Assembly (NCBI GenBank): GCA_016213775.1
Contig: JACQZR010000022.1
Location: 44,186 to 108,185, forward strand
Direction of reading: 5' to 3'
From: Acidobacteriota bacterium
GTDB taxonomy: Bacteria > Acidobacteriota > Terriglobia > Bryobacterales > Bryobacteraceae
DNA: 64,000 nt
The translations under genes were made by a program, and so were the position numbers. The notes under the pieces are model-generated. The model saw only the letters and a list, made by a program, of their open reading frames with translations, ran no database searches and was not told the origin of the DNA. Below are positions 27,173 through 34,740 of this stretch, piece by piece. Numbering within the stretch: the first letter of the stretch is position 1; each line of letters begins with the position of its first letter.

Positions 27173-27328
27173 TTACTTTGTCTTCTGATGCGATCCGATG
27201 ACGCCAAAGGTAATCGCACCCATCAAACCGTAAGCAACAGGCCAATTGCGGTCGGAAAGATATGCTGCGACGAAGAATGCGCAAAAACCGACGATAGCCC
27301 CAATCAGTAGATACCGTTTGTTCGTTGT
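27173..27328 (-). CDS. possible small two-helix membrane protein without a standard start codon
   Basis: One frame gives about 51 residues: TNKRYLLIGAIVGFCAFFVAAY, a polar turn with SDRNWP, then VAYGLMGAITFGVIGS and a basic end. Two hydrophobic helices with positive ends suggest a small inner-membrane protein. A strong purine run (AGGGAGGGG) stands where the ribosome binding site should be, but the following codons are ACA ACG rather than ATG, and no other start lies between it and the upstream stop. Either ACG is used or the start has been mutated. I do not recognise the family. Confidence 0.35.
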   Translation of the reverse strand, partial: TTNKRYLLIGAIVGFCAFFVAAYLSDRNWPVAYGLMGAITFGVIGSHQKTK

Positions 27329-27919
27329 CCCCTCCCTTGGCTCGCCTCAAGGCGATGTTTGTTGAACTCAGCGGCCGTAACTTCCGAAATACCATCCGGC
27401 ATTTCGAAGAGTCTCGAGTCGGGTGCTCCCATGCGCACATCTCTCGTTCGTACAACCGTCTCGCTTTCGACACTCTTGCCGTCATTCGCCAGGAAGATAT
27501 GATGCTCCTCCATGGGAAAGCATCCCAACAGCGGAGCGTAGGCGATGCGCGACAGGTACTTGCCAAGACCCGCATGCCACTCCGTGCCGTACTCGAACAC
27601 TTCGATTCCCAAAACTTCTCCGCGGCCAAGAAAGACGACATCCGCATCGGCTCCGGCGCGAGCAGAACACCGCGCTCCGGTTGCCCATTGGAAGAACAGC
27701 GCATCCGCTTGCGCTCCGCGCGCGATCGAGCGCGTCACTTTTATCCTGTTCGCTCGATCCAGTTGGATGTGCTGCCGGGATGCAGCCAGGCCGCGCGACG
27801 GGCCAATAGTTTGAGTGACGATCGAGGTGTTTGCCGGTGACGACACTCACGCTTCTTTCAATCGTGAATTCCTGGGCCGTCGCCAGACGGCAGGTCAGCA
27901 GGATCAAGTCGAACCACAT
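27304..27919 (-). pseudogene. secreted hypothetical protein, frameshifted
   Basis: The first frame, from ATG 27919, encodes a signal peptide (MWFDLILLTCRLATAQ) and FTIERSVSVVTG. The sequence then continues sensibly in the next frame (NTSIVTQTIGPS, then GIEVFEYGTEWHAGLGKYLSRI, PLLGCFPMEEHHIF and SRLFEMPDGISEV) to the stop at 27304. A single-base shift near 27835 would join them into about 205 residues. The C-terminal half follows the pattern of a common acidobacterial secreted family of unknown function, in which an 'LFEMPxGYxEV'-like segment closes the domain. Decay or a sequence error are both possible. Confidence 0.5.
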
Positions 27920-28066
27920 TGGCAGTCTACCCTCCGGTTTTCAGTCTGCTGCGCGGCAGTCAGCGAGCGCTATAAGCAAACGTGCGAAACGGCTTTAGAA
28001 CGAATCATGGCCTCTGCAATTGATGGAATGAATCCGTCATCTCCGCGTAGATGAGCGGTGAGTCAA

Positions 28067-28658
28067 ATGCAGGAACCGAACTCGAACGAGGTCTCAGGGT
28101 TGTACCCGACCAACGGCAGCGCATGCGGGCGCACCGCCGGTGACTTGTTGCCACTGGTCTATAACGAACTCCGCCGGCTGGCCCATGCCAGGCTTTACCA
28201 CGAGAAACCGGGCCAGACCCTGCAGCCGACGGCCTTAGTGCACGAAGCCTACTTGCGCATCTTGCAGAATGATGAAATCGAGTGGCAAAGCCGTGCACAC
28301 ATTTTCTCCGCGGCAGCCGAGGCAATGCGGCGAATCATGGTGGAACGGGCGCGCCGCCTCGCTCGCATCCGTCATGGCGGCATGCTCCGGCGCGTCGCCC
28401 TGGAGGACTCTTTGGATCTGGGGGCGGACCCTGACGCCGCCGATTTCCTTGCTCTCAACGAAGCCCTGGAACGGCTGGAAGCCCGCGACACGGCCATGGC
28501 CAAGGTAGTCAAGATGCGTTACTTCGCCGGGTTGTCTGTCGAAGATACGGCACGCCTGCTCACCGCCTCTCCCCGCTCCGTCAACCGGCTTTGGACCAGC
28601 GCGCGCCTGGCTGCAGCGGGAACTGAGTCGAAGCCCGGTCGCTCAAACGAACAATTAG
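28067..28658 (+). pseudogene. ECF sigma factor, C-terminal frameshift
   Basis: The protein has the two regions of an ECF sigma factor of the TIGR02999-like class. Region 2 is LLPLVYNELRRLAHARL, PTALVHEAYLRIL and AMRRIMVERARR. Region 4 is VKMRYFAGLSVEDTARLLTASPRSVNRLWTSAR. The expected ending WLQREL follows in another frame: a one- or two-base slip in the GCGCGC run near 28600 leads instead into an extended tail ending at 28795. In the restored frame the stop is TAG 28656-28658. ATG 28067 is my choice of start; the N-terminal 25 residues are not conserved-looking. DNA-binding region 4 is intact, so the product could still work. Confidence 0.7.
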
Positions 28659-30957
28659 CGCCGCTCAATCGCAGCCGCTTCCATTCGGAATCTTGCTGCC
28701 TTATCTTCCTTTCCCCATTTACGATACAACTCACTGACACGTGTTTCCGCATGCTCAGTCCGGCGATGCTTCTGTCCGAACTTCTTGCGAATTGACCAGT
28801 ACCCTTCACCACCAGCGGCTCCGCTTCTTCGAACCTTCCAAGGGTCGAAATGCACTCCCCGAGAAAGATCTCCGACTCCGCGGTTCTCCAGTCTCCCTCA
28901 ACCAGCTTCTGGCGCCGGATTTCCAAGCCTTCCCTAAGAAGCGGTTCGGCCTGGTCCGGACGGCGGCGATCGACCATGAGCTTCCCCAGCCATGTCAGTG
29001 TGGCAGCCAGTTCGGGATGACTCTGTGGGAGCACCGCGCGCCGCAGATCCAAAGCCTGCCGATACAAAGGCTCCGCCGCCGCGTAGTCTCCCTGCTCATG
29101 TAGCACCCGCGCGAGGTTCGTCAATCCGAACCCGGCGTTGGCATGACGGGCGCCCTAGACCTTCAGTTGCATCGCCAGAGTCTCGCGAAACAGCCGCGCT
29201 GCCCCGCGCAGGTCCCCTCGATCCTCCATCACCAGCGCAAGGTTGTTCAGCGTCGTAGCCACCTGCGCATTCTCCGCACCGTAGCGTTGCCGCGCCAGTG
29301 ACAAGCCAGTGCGGTACATCGCCTCCGCATTCTCCAGGTCCCCTTGCTGAAATAGCGACAGCGCCAGATTGTTCATCGCCGTTAAGCTGCGTGGATGATC
29401 TTGACCGAGCCGGCGCTTGCGGATCTCGAGCGCCTCCCGCAGCAGAGGCTCAGCAGTTTGCAGCTCGCCGCGCTCCACCAGGAATCCGCCGTAGTTGTTC
29501 AATGTATCCGACATGGCCACTTCGTATTCCGGCAGACCTCTGCGGATCTGGAGTGCTTCGCGATAAACTCTGTCCGCCTCGGAGAAATTTGCCCTCACGC
29601 GGAGCACCGCGGCGAGCTGATCCAATACAGCAGACTCCCCAAGACGATCGGCCCCGTTGGGAGACCGGCGGATAGACAACGCTTCGCGCAGGGCGTCTTC
29701 GGCGCCGCCCAAATTGTTGCTCTGGCGCAACGTCGACCCCAGCAGGAGCAGAGTTTCCGCGATTCGGTTGTCCCGCGTATTCAACCGCTTCCGCCGGATC
29801 GCCAGCGCCTCCCGCAACAGCGGCTCGGCGCCGCGATAGTCCCCTTTGGCGTCCAGAACGGCGCCGAGCTTGTGCAGACTGGCAGCCACGTCCGGACTCT
29901 GTGAGCCCAACCTCGCCCGTTGTAGTTTCAGCGCCTCCTCCAACAGCGGACCTGCGCGATCGTAGACTCCGAGATTGCGGTAAATCTGTCCGATGGCCAT
30001 CAACAGGGAAGCGCGCACTTCGGGCTGGTCCTGGAGCGTTTCCGACACGCGCCGCGCGCTCTGATCCAATAGCTCACGCGCAGTGACCGCTCCCGGCCGA
30101 CCGGCGAGAGGATCGGAGAGTTGGAACTGGCCCACGAGCAGGGCGGTGACTTGCTCCGCCTGAGCCAGCGCCCGCGCGACCCGCAACGACTGGACGGCGA
30201 TAATCCCAACGAACCCTACGAGCAGCAGAACCGCGGTGCTCGCCACCGCAACCCCGACACGGTGCCGCCGGATGAATTTGCCAATCCGGTAGATGGCTGC
30301 GGGCGGCGCCGCTGTTACCGGCCTTTCCCGCATGTGATTCTCAATATCGGCAGCCAGTGCAGCCGCCGACCCATAGCGCTGCTCACGCTCGCGGGCGAGC
30401 GCTTTCATCACAATCCAGTCAAGATCGCCCGCCAGACGCCGGCGCAATGCTTCCGGTTGGGTTCGCCGCTGCAAAGCGGCCTCTATCGAGTGCGCGTCCG
30501 CCGCATCCACCCGCCGGCTCGGCAACGTTACCTCAACTTCAGACAAGATCCGTAACATTTCCCCCTGAGTGTGCGCGGACCGAAAATCCCGCGGCACGCA
30601 TCCGGCCACTAACATATATAAGAGCGCCCCCAACGAGTACACGTCCGATCGGGTATCGACGTCAAGCGGCGAGTAAACCTGCTCCGGGCTCATGAACTCT
30701 GGTGTCCCGATGAGATCGCCGTAGCGCGTCTGCAACGGCCTGCTCCCCAGCCGGTTATCCAGCGCCTTGGCGATCCCGAAGTCAATGATCTTCGGCGCGG
30801 CCCGTCCGTCCTCGCCGGATACCAAGACGTTCGCCGGCTTCAAATCCCGGTGAATGATCCCGCGCTGGTGCGCGTGCTGCACGGCTTCGCAGACAAGCAG
30901 AAACACCTCCAACCGCTGACGGATCGTGAGCCGCTCCCAGCGGAAGTCTTTCGGAAA
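28655..30957 (-). pseudogene. Ser/Thr kinase with TPR tail, truncated and interrupted
   Basis: The recognisable gene starts inside the kinase domain at FRWERLTIRQRLEVFLLV near 30940. Catalytic HRD, DFG and SPEQ motifs remain, but the glycine loop and the ATP lysine are gone. A membrane helix follows (VAVASTAVLLLVGFVGIIAV), then at least eight TPR units of about 42 residues with repeated EPLLREAL.IR. In-frame TAG at 29155-29157 interrupts the TPRs (homology continues directly with FGLTNLARVLHEQG), and a frameshift near 28810 precedes the true end, RMEAAAIERR, with stop 28655-28657. Three independent lesions make this a clear pseudogene. Family members lie directly downstream of ECF sigma genes; here the two genes converge. 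Confidence 0.85.
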
Positions 30958-31310
30958 TCATCGAACTCGCGAAGAAGTTTCCCGGCAGACCGCTCGTCTT
31001 TGCCATCATCGAAGACGGAACCTTCGCCGCCGGCGAAACCAGGATGAACCACGCAATGGTGGCCTATTGCAGTCCGTCTACCGGAGTCTGGATCATTGAC
31101 CGCACTGGATATTGCGCCAGGTCCGTCGAAGCGATTGTTTCGGCCGTCTATGGAAGAGTGGTCAAAGTAATGTCCAATGTACGCCTGGACGAGGTTCAGT
31201 TACTGGAGGAGGCATCCATGGAAATTACCTCATCCGGCAAGGCGGTGTCCGCCAACCTCGTCGTGCCAATGGACGTCGCTGCCGGCGTTTATGACATGCG
31301 GCCTCGTTAG
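30951..31310 (+). CDS. unrecognised protein, 5'-truncated at the rearrangement point
   Basis: The open frame reads SEIIELAKKFPGRPLVFAII, then NHAMVAYCSPSTGVWIIDRTG, VYGRVVKVMSNVRLDEVQLL and ends NLVVPMDVAAGVYDMRPR. It looks like genuine protein with alternating strands, yet no ATG, GTG or TTG precedes the conserved-looking part; ATG 31044 would remove about 30 residues. The frame begins exactly where the opposite-strand kinase loses homology, so both genes were cut by the same event. The NHAMVAY..VWIIDRTG pattern faintly recalls the His/Asp half of papain-like folds, but no cysteine partner is seen. No function is assigned. Confidence 0.45.
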   Translation, partial: SEIIELAKKFPGRPLVFAIIEDGTFAAGETRMNHAMVAYCSPSTGVWIIDRTGYCARSVEAIVSAVYGRVVKVMSNVRLDEVQLLEEASMEITSSGKAVSANLVVPMDVAAGVYDMRPR

Positions 31311-31503
31311 CCGGGACCCACGCTCGCTGCCATTCGCGCGAGGAGTCACGCGCGCGATGTTTTGCGAGAGAGAGACACGGTAATTAGGAACAGATGGGGG
31401 GCCGAGTTTTTCGCGGACGTATTTCATGCAGGGGCTCGAGCGCGGGCTCACACGGGAGTAATCAACCGGCGTCGCCATACCCTTCTTCACTAGAGGCAGC
31501 CTA

Positions 31504-32382
31504 TCAGCGCCGCACGGCCGCCACGCGGAACCCGATGTGGTCGCTACTGCGTTCCTGCTCGAAGCGAAGACGCATAGCGGAGCGGTTGGCCCAACCGTCC
31601 TCGATCCAGGCGCCTCCCCGGCGGATACGGGAATAGGTGCCATCGCGGTTACGCTCCCCCGGATTGGCGGAAAGATCCGGGTCGGCGCCGCCCGGCAGTC
31701 TGCGATGGTACCAGTCACGGCACCACTCCCATACGTTGCCGTGCATGTCATGAAGGCCCCAGGAATTGGCGGGGTAACTACCAACTTTGACAGACGCGCC
31801 CTCCGATTTCCGTGCGCTGCCGCCAGGGTAGGGCGTCCCGATATTGGCTTGTGTCCGATTGAGGCGAGCGCCGAAGGAGGTGGCGGCGGAAGTCCCGGCG
31901 CGGCACGCGTATTCCCACTGAGCTTCGGTGGGAAGCCGGACCTCCCAGCTTTCGGGAAGCGTCCCGGACGCTTGTGCACGCGCCGTGAGGCGGCGGCAGA
32001 ACTCATTCGCGTCCATCCAACTGACCCAGTACACGGGGACATCGGGGCCGCGGCCCTTGTCCGGCTCGCGGCGGAGGGCGCCCATCAGCATGGACCACTC
32101 GCCCTGGGTTATCTCGTACTTGCCCATCCAGAAGCCGCGCGTGAGGGTCACCTCGACCGGCTCCTCGTCCTCGCGCCGTTCTGGCTCTTCGGGAGGGCTG
32201 CCCATTCGAAACGATCCCGGAGGCGCCCAGCAGAAGCGAAGGCCGCCGATCTCGCGCGCTGCTCCCGGCCGGGTCCCGTCGAAGGGGTCGGAGGAGGTTT
32301 GCGCACGGAGCAGCCAGAACGCCGCACTCCCGGCCAGGAAGAGAGCGGCAAGCGAGGCAGTGCGGTCAGGGTTGATCGCCAT
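31504..32382 (-). CDS. SUMF1/formylglycine-generating-enzyme-like protein
   Basis: A protein of 292 residues from ATG 32382, starting with a hydrophobic helix (LAALFLAGSAAFWLL) that acts as signal or anchor. The FGE-sulfatase (SUMF1) domain follows: GSPPEEPERREDE, YEITQGEW, PVYWVSWMDANEFCRRL, RLPTEAQWEYACRAGT, GLHDMHGNVWEWCRDWY and RGGAWIEDGWANRSAMRLRF, ending GFRVAAVRR. The two active-site cysteines of true formylglycine-generating enzymes, which lie in the RGGS(F/W)..C region, are absent, so it is unlikely to oxidise sulfatase cysteine. Such domains often serve as ligand- or sugar-binding modules near kinases. It is divergent from the two-component operon. Confidence 0.87.
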   Translation of the reverse strand: MAINPDRTASLAALFLAGSAAFWLLRAQTSSDPFDGTRPGAAREIGGLRFCWAPPGSFRMGSPPEEPERREDEEPVEVTLTRGFWMGKYEITQGEWSMLMGALRREPDKGRGPDVPVYWVSWMDANEFCRRLTARAQASGTLPESWEVRLPTEAQWEYACRAGTSAATSFGARLNRTQANIGTPYPGGSARKSEGASVKVGSYPANSWGLHDMHGNVWEWCRDWYHRRLPGGADPDLSANPGERNRDGTYSRIRRGGAWIEDGWANRSAMRLRFEQERSSDHIGFRVAAVRR

Positions 32383-32403
32383 GGATAACGAGTATCTCAC
32401 CCG

Positions 32404-32419
32404 TGACAAAAGCCTGACA
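32404..32419 (+). promoter_or_regulatory. TGACA direct repeat, 11-bp phase (response regulator site candidate)
   Basis: TGACA at 32404 and 32415 are exactly 11 bp apart, in the spacing typical of OmpR-type response regulator dimers. They lie 25-30 bp before a -10-like TACAAT (32440-32445) of the histidine kinase gene, and the same arrangement occurs at 34655. This suggests autoregulation. Confidence 0.6.
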
Positions 32420-32453
32420 ATCCCCACGATCTGGACCGATACAATCAGTTCTG

Positions 32454-34007
32454 ATGCGCTCACGGCAATTCCTGTGGCTCTCCGCCGCGGTCCTGGCTCC
32501 ATGCATCGTTCTTACTGTGTTGTTCCTTCGTCTCCTTGACCAGGAGCGGCAACTGGAATCCCGGCGCGCCACAGAGGCCGCCCAACAGCGTCTCACCAGC
32601 GCCCGCCAGAACCTGCTTGCGCAAATTGAGCCGCATCGGCTCGGCCAGACTGCCGGCTCACAGATTTCCTTCCGGGGGGTAATCGAAAACGGCCGCATCC
32701 GGATGGCTTGGGAGTTGCACCATTCAACCGAAGACATGAAGGCTCTCGAAAGCGCCGTTCGAAGCAACGACGCTGCCCTGTTCAGGCGCTTGGCCGGACT
32801 ACCCCAGAGCGCAACGGATGAACATGGCGTGCCCGTGGCCGTCTACGCGATTCCGCATCTTGCGTCCGATGAACAGCAGCGTCAACAGGTGCGGCTCAGG
32901 GCCGAAGCCGCCGCCAATCCCCATCCGCTTTCCGCCATGGGACTGCGGCTCATCCACGCTCCAGCAGCCCTCATTGAAGCGGCTCAGCAGGGAGAGTCTT
33001 TCCGCCAGCAAACATGGAAGACGCTTCCTTCCGAAGGACAGTGGCTGGCCTGGGGACAGCCGTTGCAGCTCATTGGATTCGCGCCCAGCACGCAACCCGG
33101 CCAACTCGTTTTCCGCGCCGTCACTGCTCCTTCCGGGCTCGCCCTGGACAAAGGAGAATTGCTCGGGCCGCCCTTTGTAAACGTGCGCGCCCAACTCCCC
33201 GCCCCCGCGCCGGAAGACGGGAGCCGTAACCGGACACTCCTGGTGACGATGTTTGCTTTCACCCTCCTCGGCGCGCTTTTTGCCGGCGTACTCCTCCTTC
33301 GCGATGCCCGCCGTGAGCAGGCGCTCGCGGGGCTTCGCACGCAGTTCATCGCCGGCGTCTCGCACGAGCTCCGCACGCCGCTCACGGCTCTGCGCATCTT
33401 CATCGAGTCGATGAAGATGACGCCTGACCTCGACCCGGCCACACGTGCCGAATACCTCGATACGATGCTCCACGAAACCGAGCGTCTCTCCCGTCTCGTC
33501 AACAACGTGCTCGAATTCTCCCGCATCGAACGGCAGACCAAAACCTACACCCTGGCGCCCATCGCCCTGCGCGCAGTCATCGAGTCCCTGCTCGCCACTG
33601 CCGGCCCGATGCTGGAGCGTGCCGGGTTCACCCTGAAGGCCGACCTGCAAGACTCTCCACCCCTCATACACGCGGATCGTGATGCGCTCGAGCAAGCCCT
33701 CCTCAACCTGATCACCAACGCCATGAAGTACTCGGGGCGTTCACGCGAGATTCACATCAAAGTGGCAGCCGATGGCCCTCACGCCGCCATAGTGGTTCGC
33801 GACTTCGGCATCGGCATCCCACGCAACCAGCAGGACCGGATTTTCGAAAGCTTCTATCGCATCCCGTCCACCGAGAATAAGAACATCCAAGGCGCCGGCC
33901 TCGGACTCACCCTTGTCAAACACGTCATGGAGGGCCACGGCGGCGCTGTCACCGTGGAAAGCGAACCCGGCAGGGGAAGCGCTTTCCGGCTTCTGATACC
34001 ACTATGA
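32454..34007 (+). CDS. membrane sensor histidine kinase
   Basis: A protein of 517 residues. Helix 1 spans about 7-26, a periplasmic sensor region of about 235 residues follows, and helix 2 (MFAFTLLGALFAGVLLL) is near 268-286. The HisKA motif has the phosphorylated His304 in VSHELRTPL. The HATPase part has an N box (LLNLITNAMKYSG), G1 DFGIGIP and G2 GAGLGLTLVKH. All catalytic elements are present. The sensor part resembles no domain I can name. ATG 32454 lies only eight bases after a TACAAT box, so the leader is very short. The stop overlaps the response regulator start (ATGA), which makes them partners. Confidence 0.93.
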   Translation: MRSRQFLWLSAAVLAPCIVLTVLFLRLLDQERQLESRRATEAAQQRLTSARQNLLAQIEPHRLGQTAGSQISFRGVIENGRIRMAWELHHSTEDMKALESAVRSNDAALFRRLAGLPQSATDEHGVPVAVYAIPHLASDEQQRQQVRLRAEAAANPHPLSAMGLRLIHAPAALIEAAQQGESFRQQTWKTLPSEGQWLAWGQPLQLIGFAPSTQPGQLVFRAVTAPSGLALDKGELLGPPFVNVRAQLPAPAPEDGSRNRTLLVTMFAFTLLGALFAGVLLLRDARREQALAGLRTQFIAGVSHELRTPLTALRIFIESMKMTPDLDPATRAEYLDTMLHETERLSRLVNNVLEFSRIERQTKTYTLAPIALRAVIESLLATAGPMLERAGFTLKADLQDSPPLIHADRDALEQALLNLITNAMKYSGRSREIHIKVAADGPHAAIVVRDFGIGIPRNQQDRIFESFYRIPSTENKNIQGAGLGLTLVKHVMEGHGGAVTVESEPGRGSAFRLLIPL

Positions 34008-34657
34008 ACCGCATCCTGATCGTGGAAGACGAACCCGCCATCCTGCTCGGACTTTCCGGCCAGCTCCGCCGTGAAGGGTACGAAGTGCTCACTGCGGATA
34101 ATGGCGATGATGGGCTCGCCTCCGCACTCTCCGCCAAGCCCGACCTCCTCATTCTCGATTTGATGCTTCCCGGCATCTCCGGCTACGAAATCTGCCGAAC
34201 GCTTCGTGCGCAGGGACAGCAATTGCCTATCCTGATGCTCACCGCCCGCGGCGAAGAAGCCGATCGCGTTCTCGGTCTCGATCTTGGCGCTGACGATTAT
34301 GTTACGAAGCCGTTTTCCCTGCGTGAACTTCTCGCGCGCGTTCGCGCTCTTCTCCGCCGCACGCAACCGGCAGGGAAGGTGCAAGTGGAAGACGTCGAGA
34401 TCGACTTCAATGCCTATGCCGCGGCGAAGAACGGAGTTCCCATCGATCTGACCCGCCGCGAATTTCACCTGCTGCGAGCGCTCACCGCAAAACCCAATCA
34501 GGTGCTCTCCCGTGATCAACTTCTAGACGCCGTAGTGGGTGAGGATGTCTACGTCTCCAATCGTGTGATCGACAATCACATTGTTGCCCTTCGCGCCAAA
34601 CTTCCCGACGGCCACCTCATCACCATCCGCGGCGTCGGCTACAAATGGATTCCCTGA
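34004..34657 (+). CDS. OmpR-family response regulator
   Basis: A protein of 217 residues with an N-terminal receiver (ILIVEDEPA with acidic residues 8-10, phosphorylation site Asp52 in LLILDLMLPG, Thr in MLTARGE, Lys in VTKPFS). A C-terminal winged-helix effector domain follows (DLTRREFHLLRAL, VYVSNRVIDNHIVALRAKL, TIRGVGYKW). It is translationally coupled to the histidine kinase by a four-base overlap. TGACA repeats 11 bp apart, before its own operon and directly after its stop before the next gene, are good candidates for its binding sites. Confidence 0.95.
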   Translation: MNRILIVEDEPAILLGLSGQLRREGYEVLTADNGDDGLASALSAKPDLLILDLMLPGISGYEICRTLRAQGQQLPILMLTARGEEADRVLGLDLGADDYVTKPFSLRELLARVRALLRRTQPAGKVQVEDVEIDFNAYAAAKNGVPIDLTRREFHLLRALTAKPNQVLSRDQLLDAVVGEDVYVSNRVIDNHIVALRAKLPDGHLITIRGVGYKWIP

Positions 34658-34692
34658 CAAACACCTGACAGATGCCGTGGATCACTGTGACA
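34655..34692 (+). promoter_or_regulatory. three phased TGACA repeats before the TPR-propeller gene
   Basis: TGACA occurs at 34655, 34666 and 34688, that is at steps of 11 and 22 bp, all on the same helical face. The first one contains the stop codon of the response regulator gene. The first pair has the same layout as the pair at 32404 (TGACAAA, four bases, TGACA). The site lies 50-85 bp before ATG 34741. Confidence 0.6.
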
Positions 34693-34740
34693 AACCAAAA
34701 TGGGACCGCCCTTAATCTGGCAGAGAAAGGAAGCTCAACC

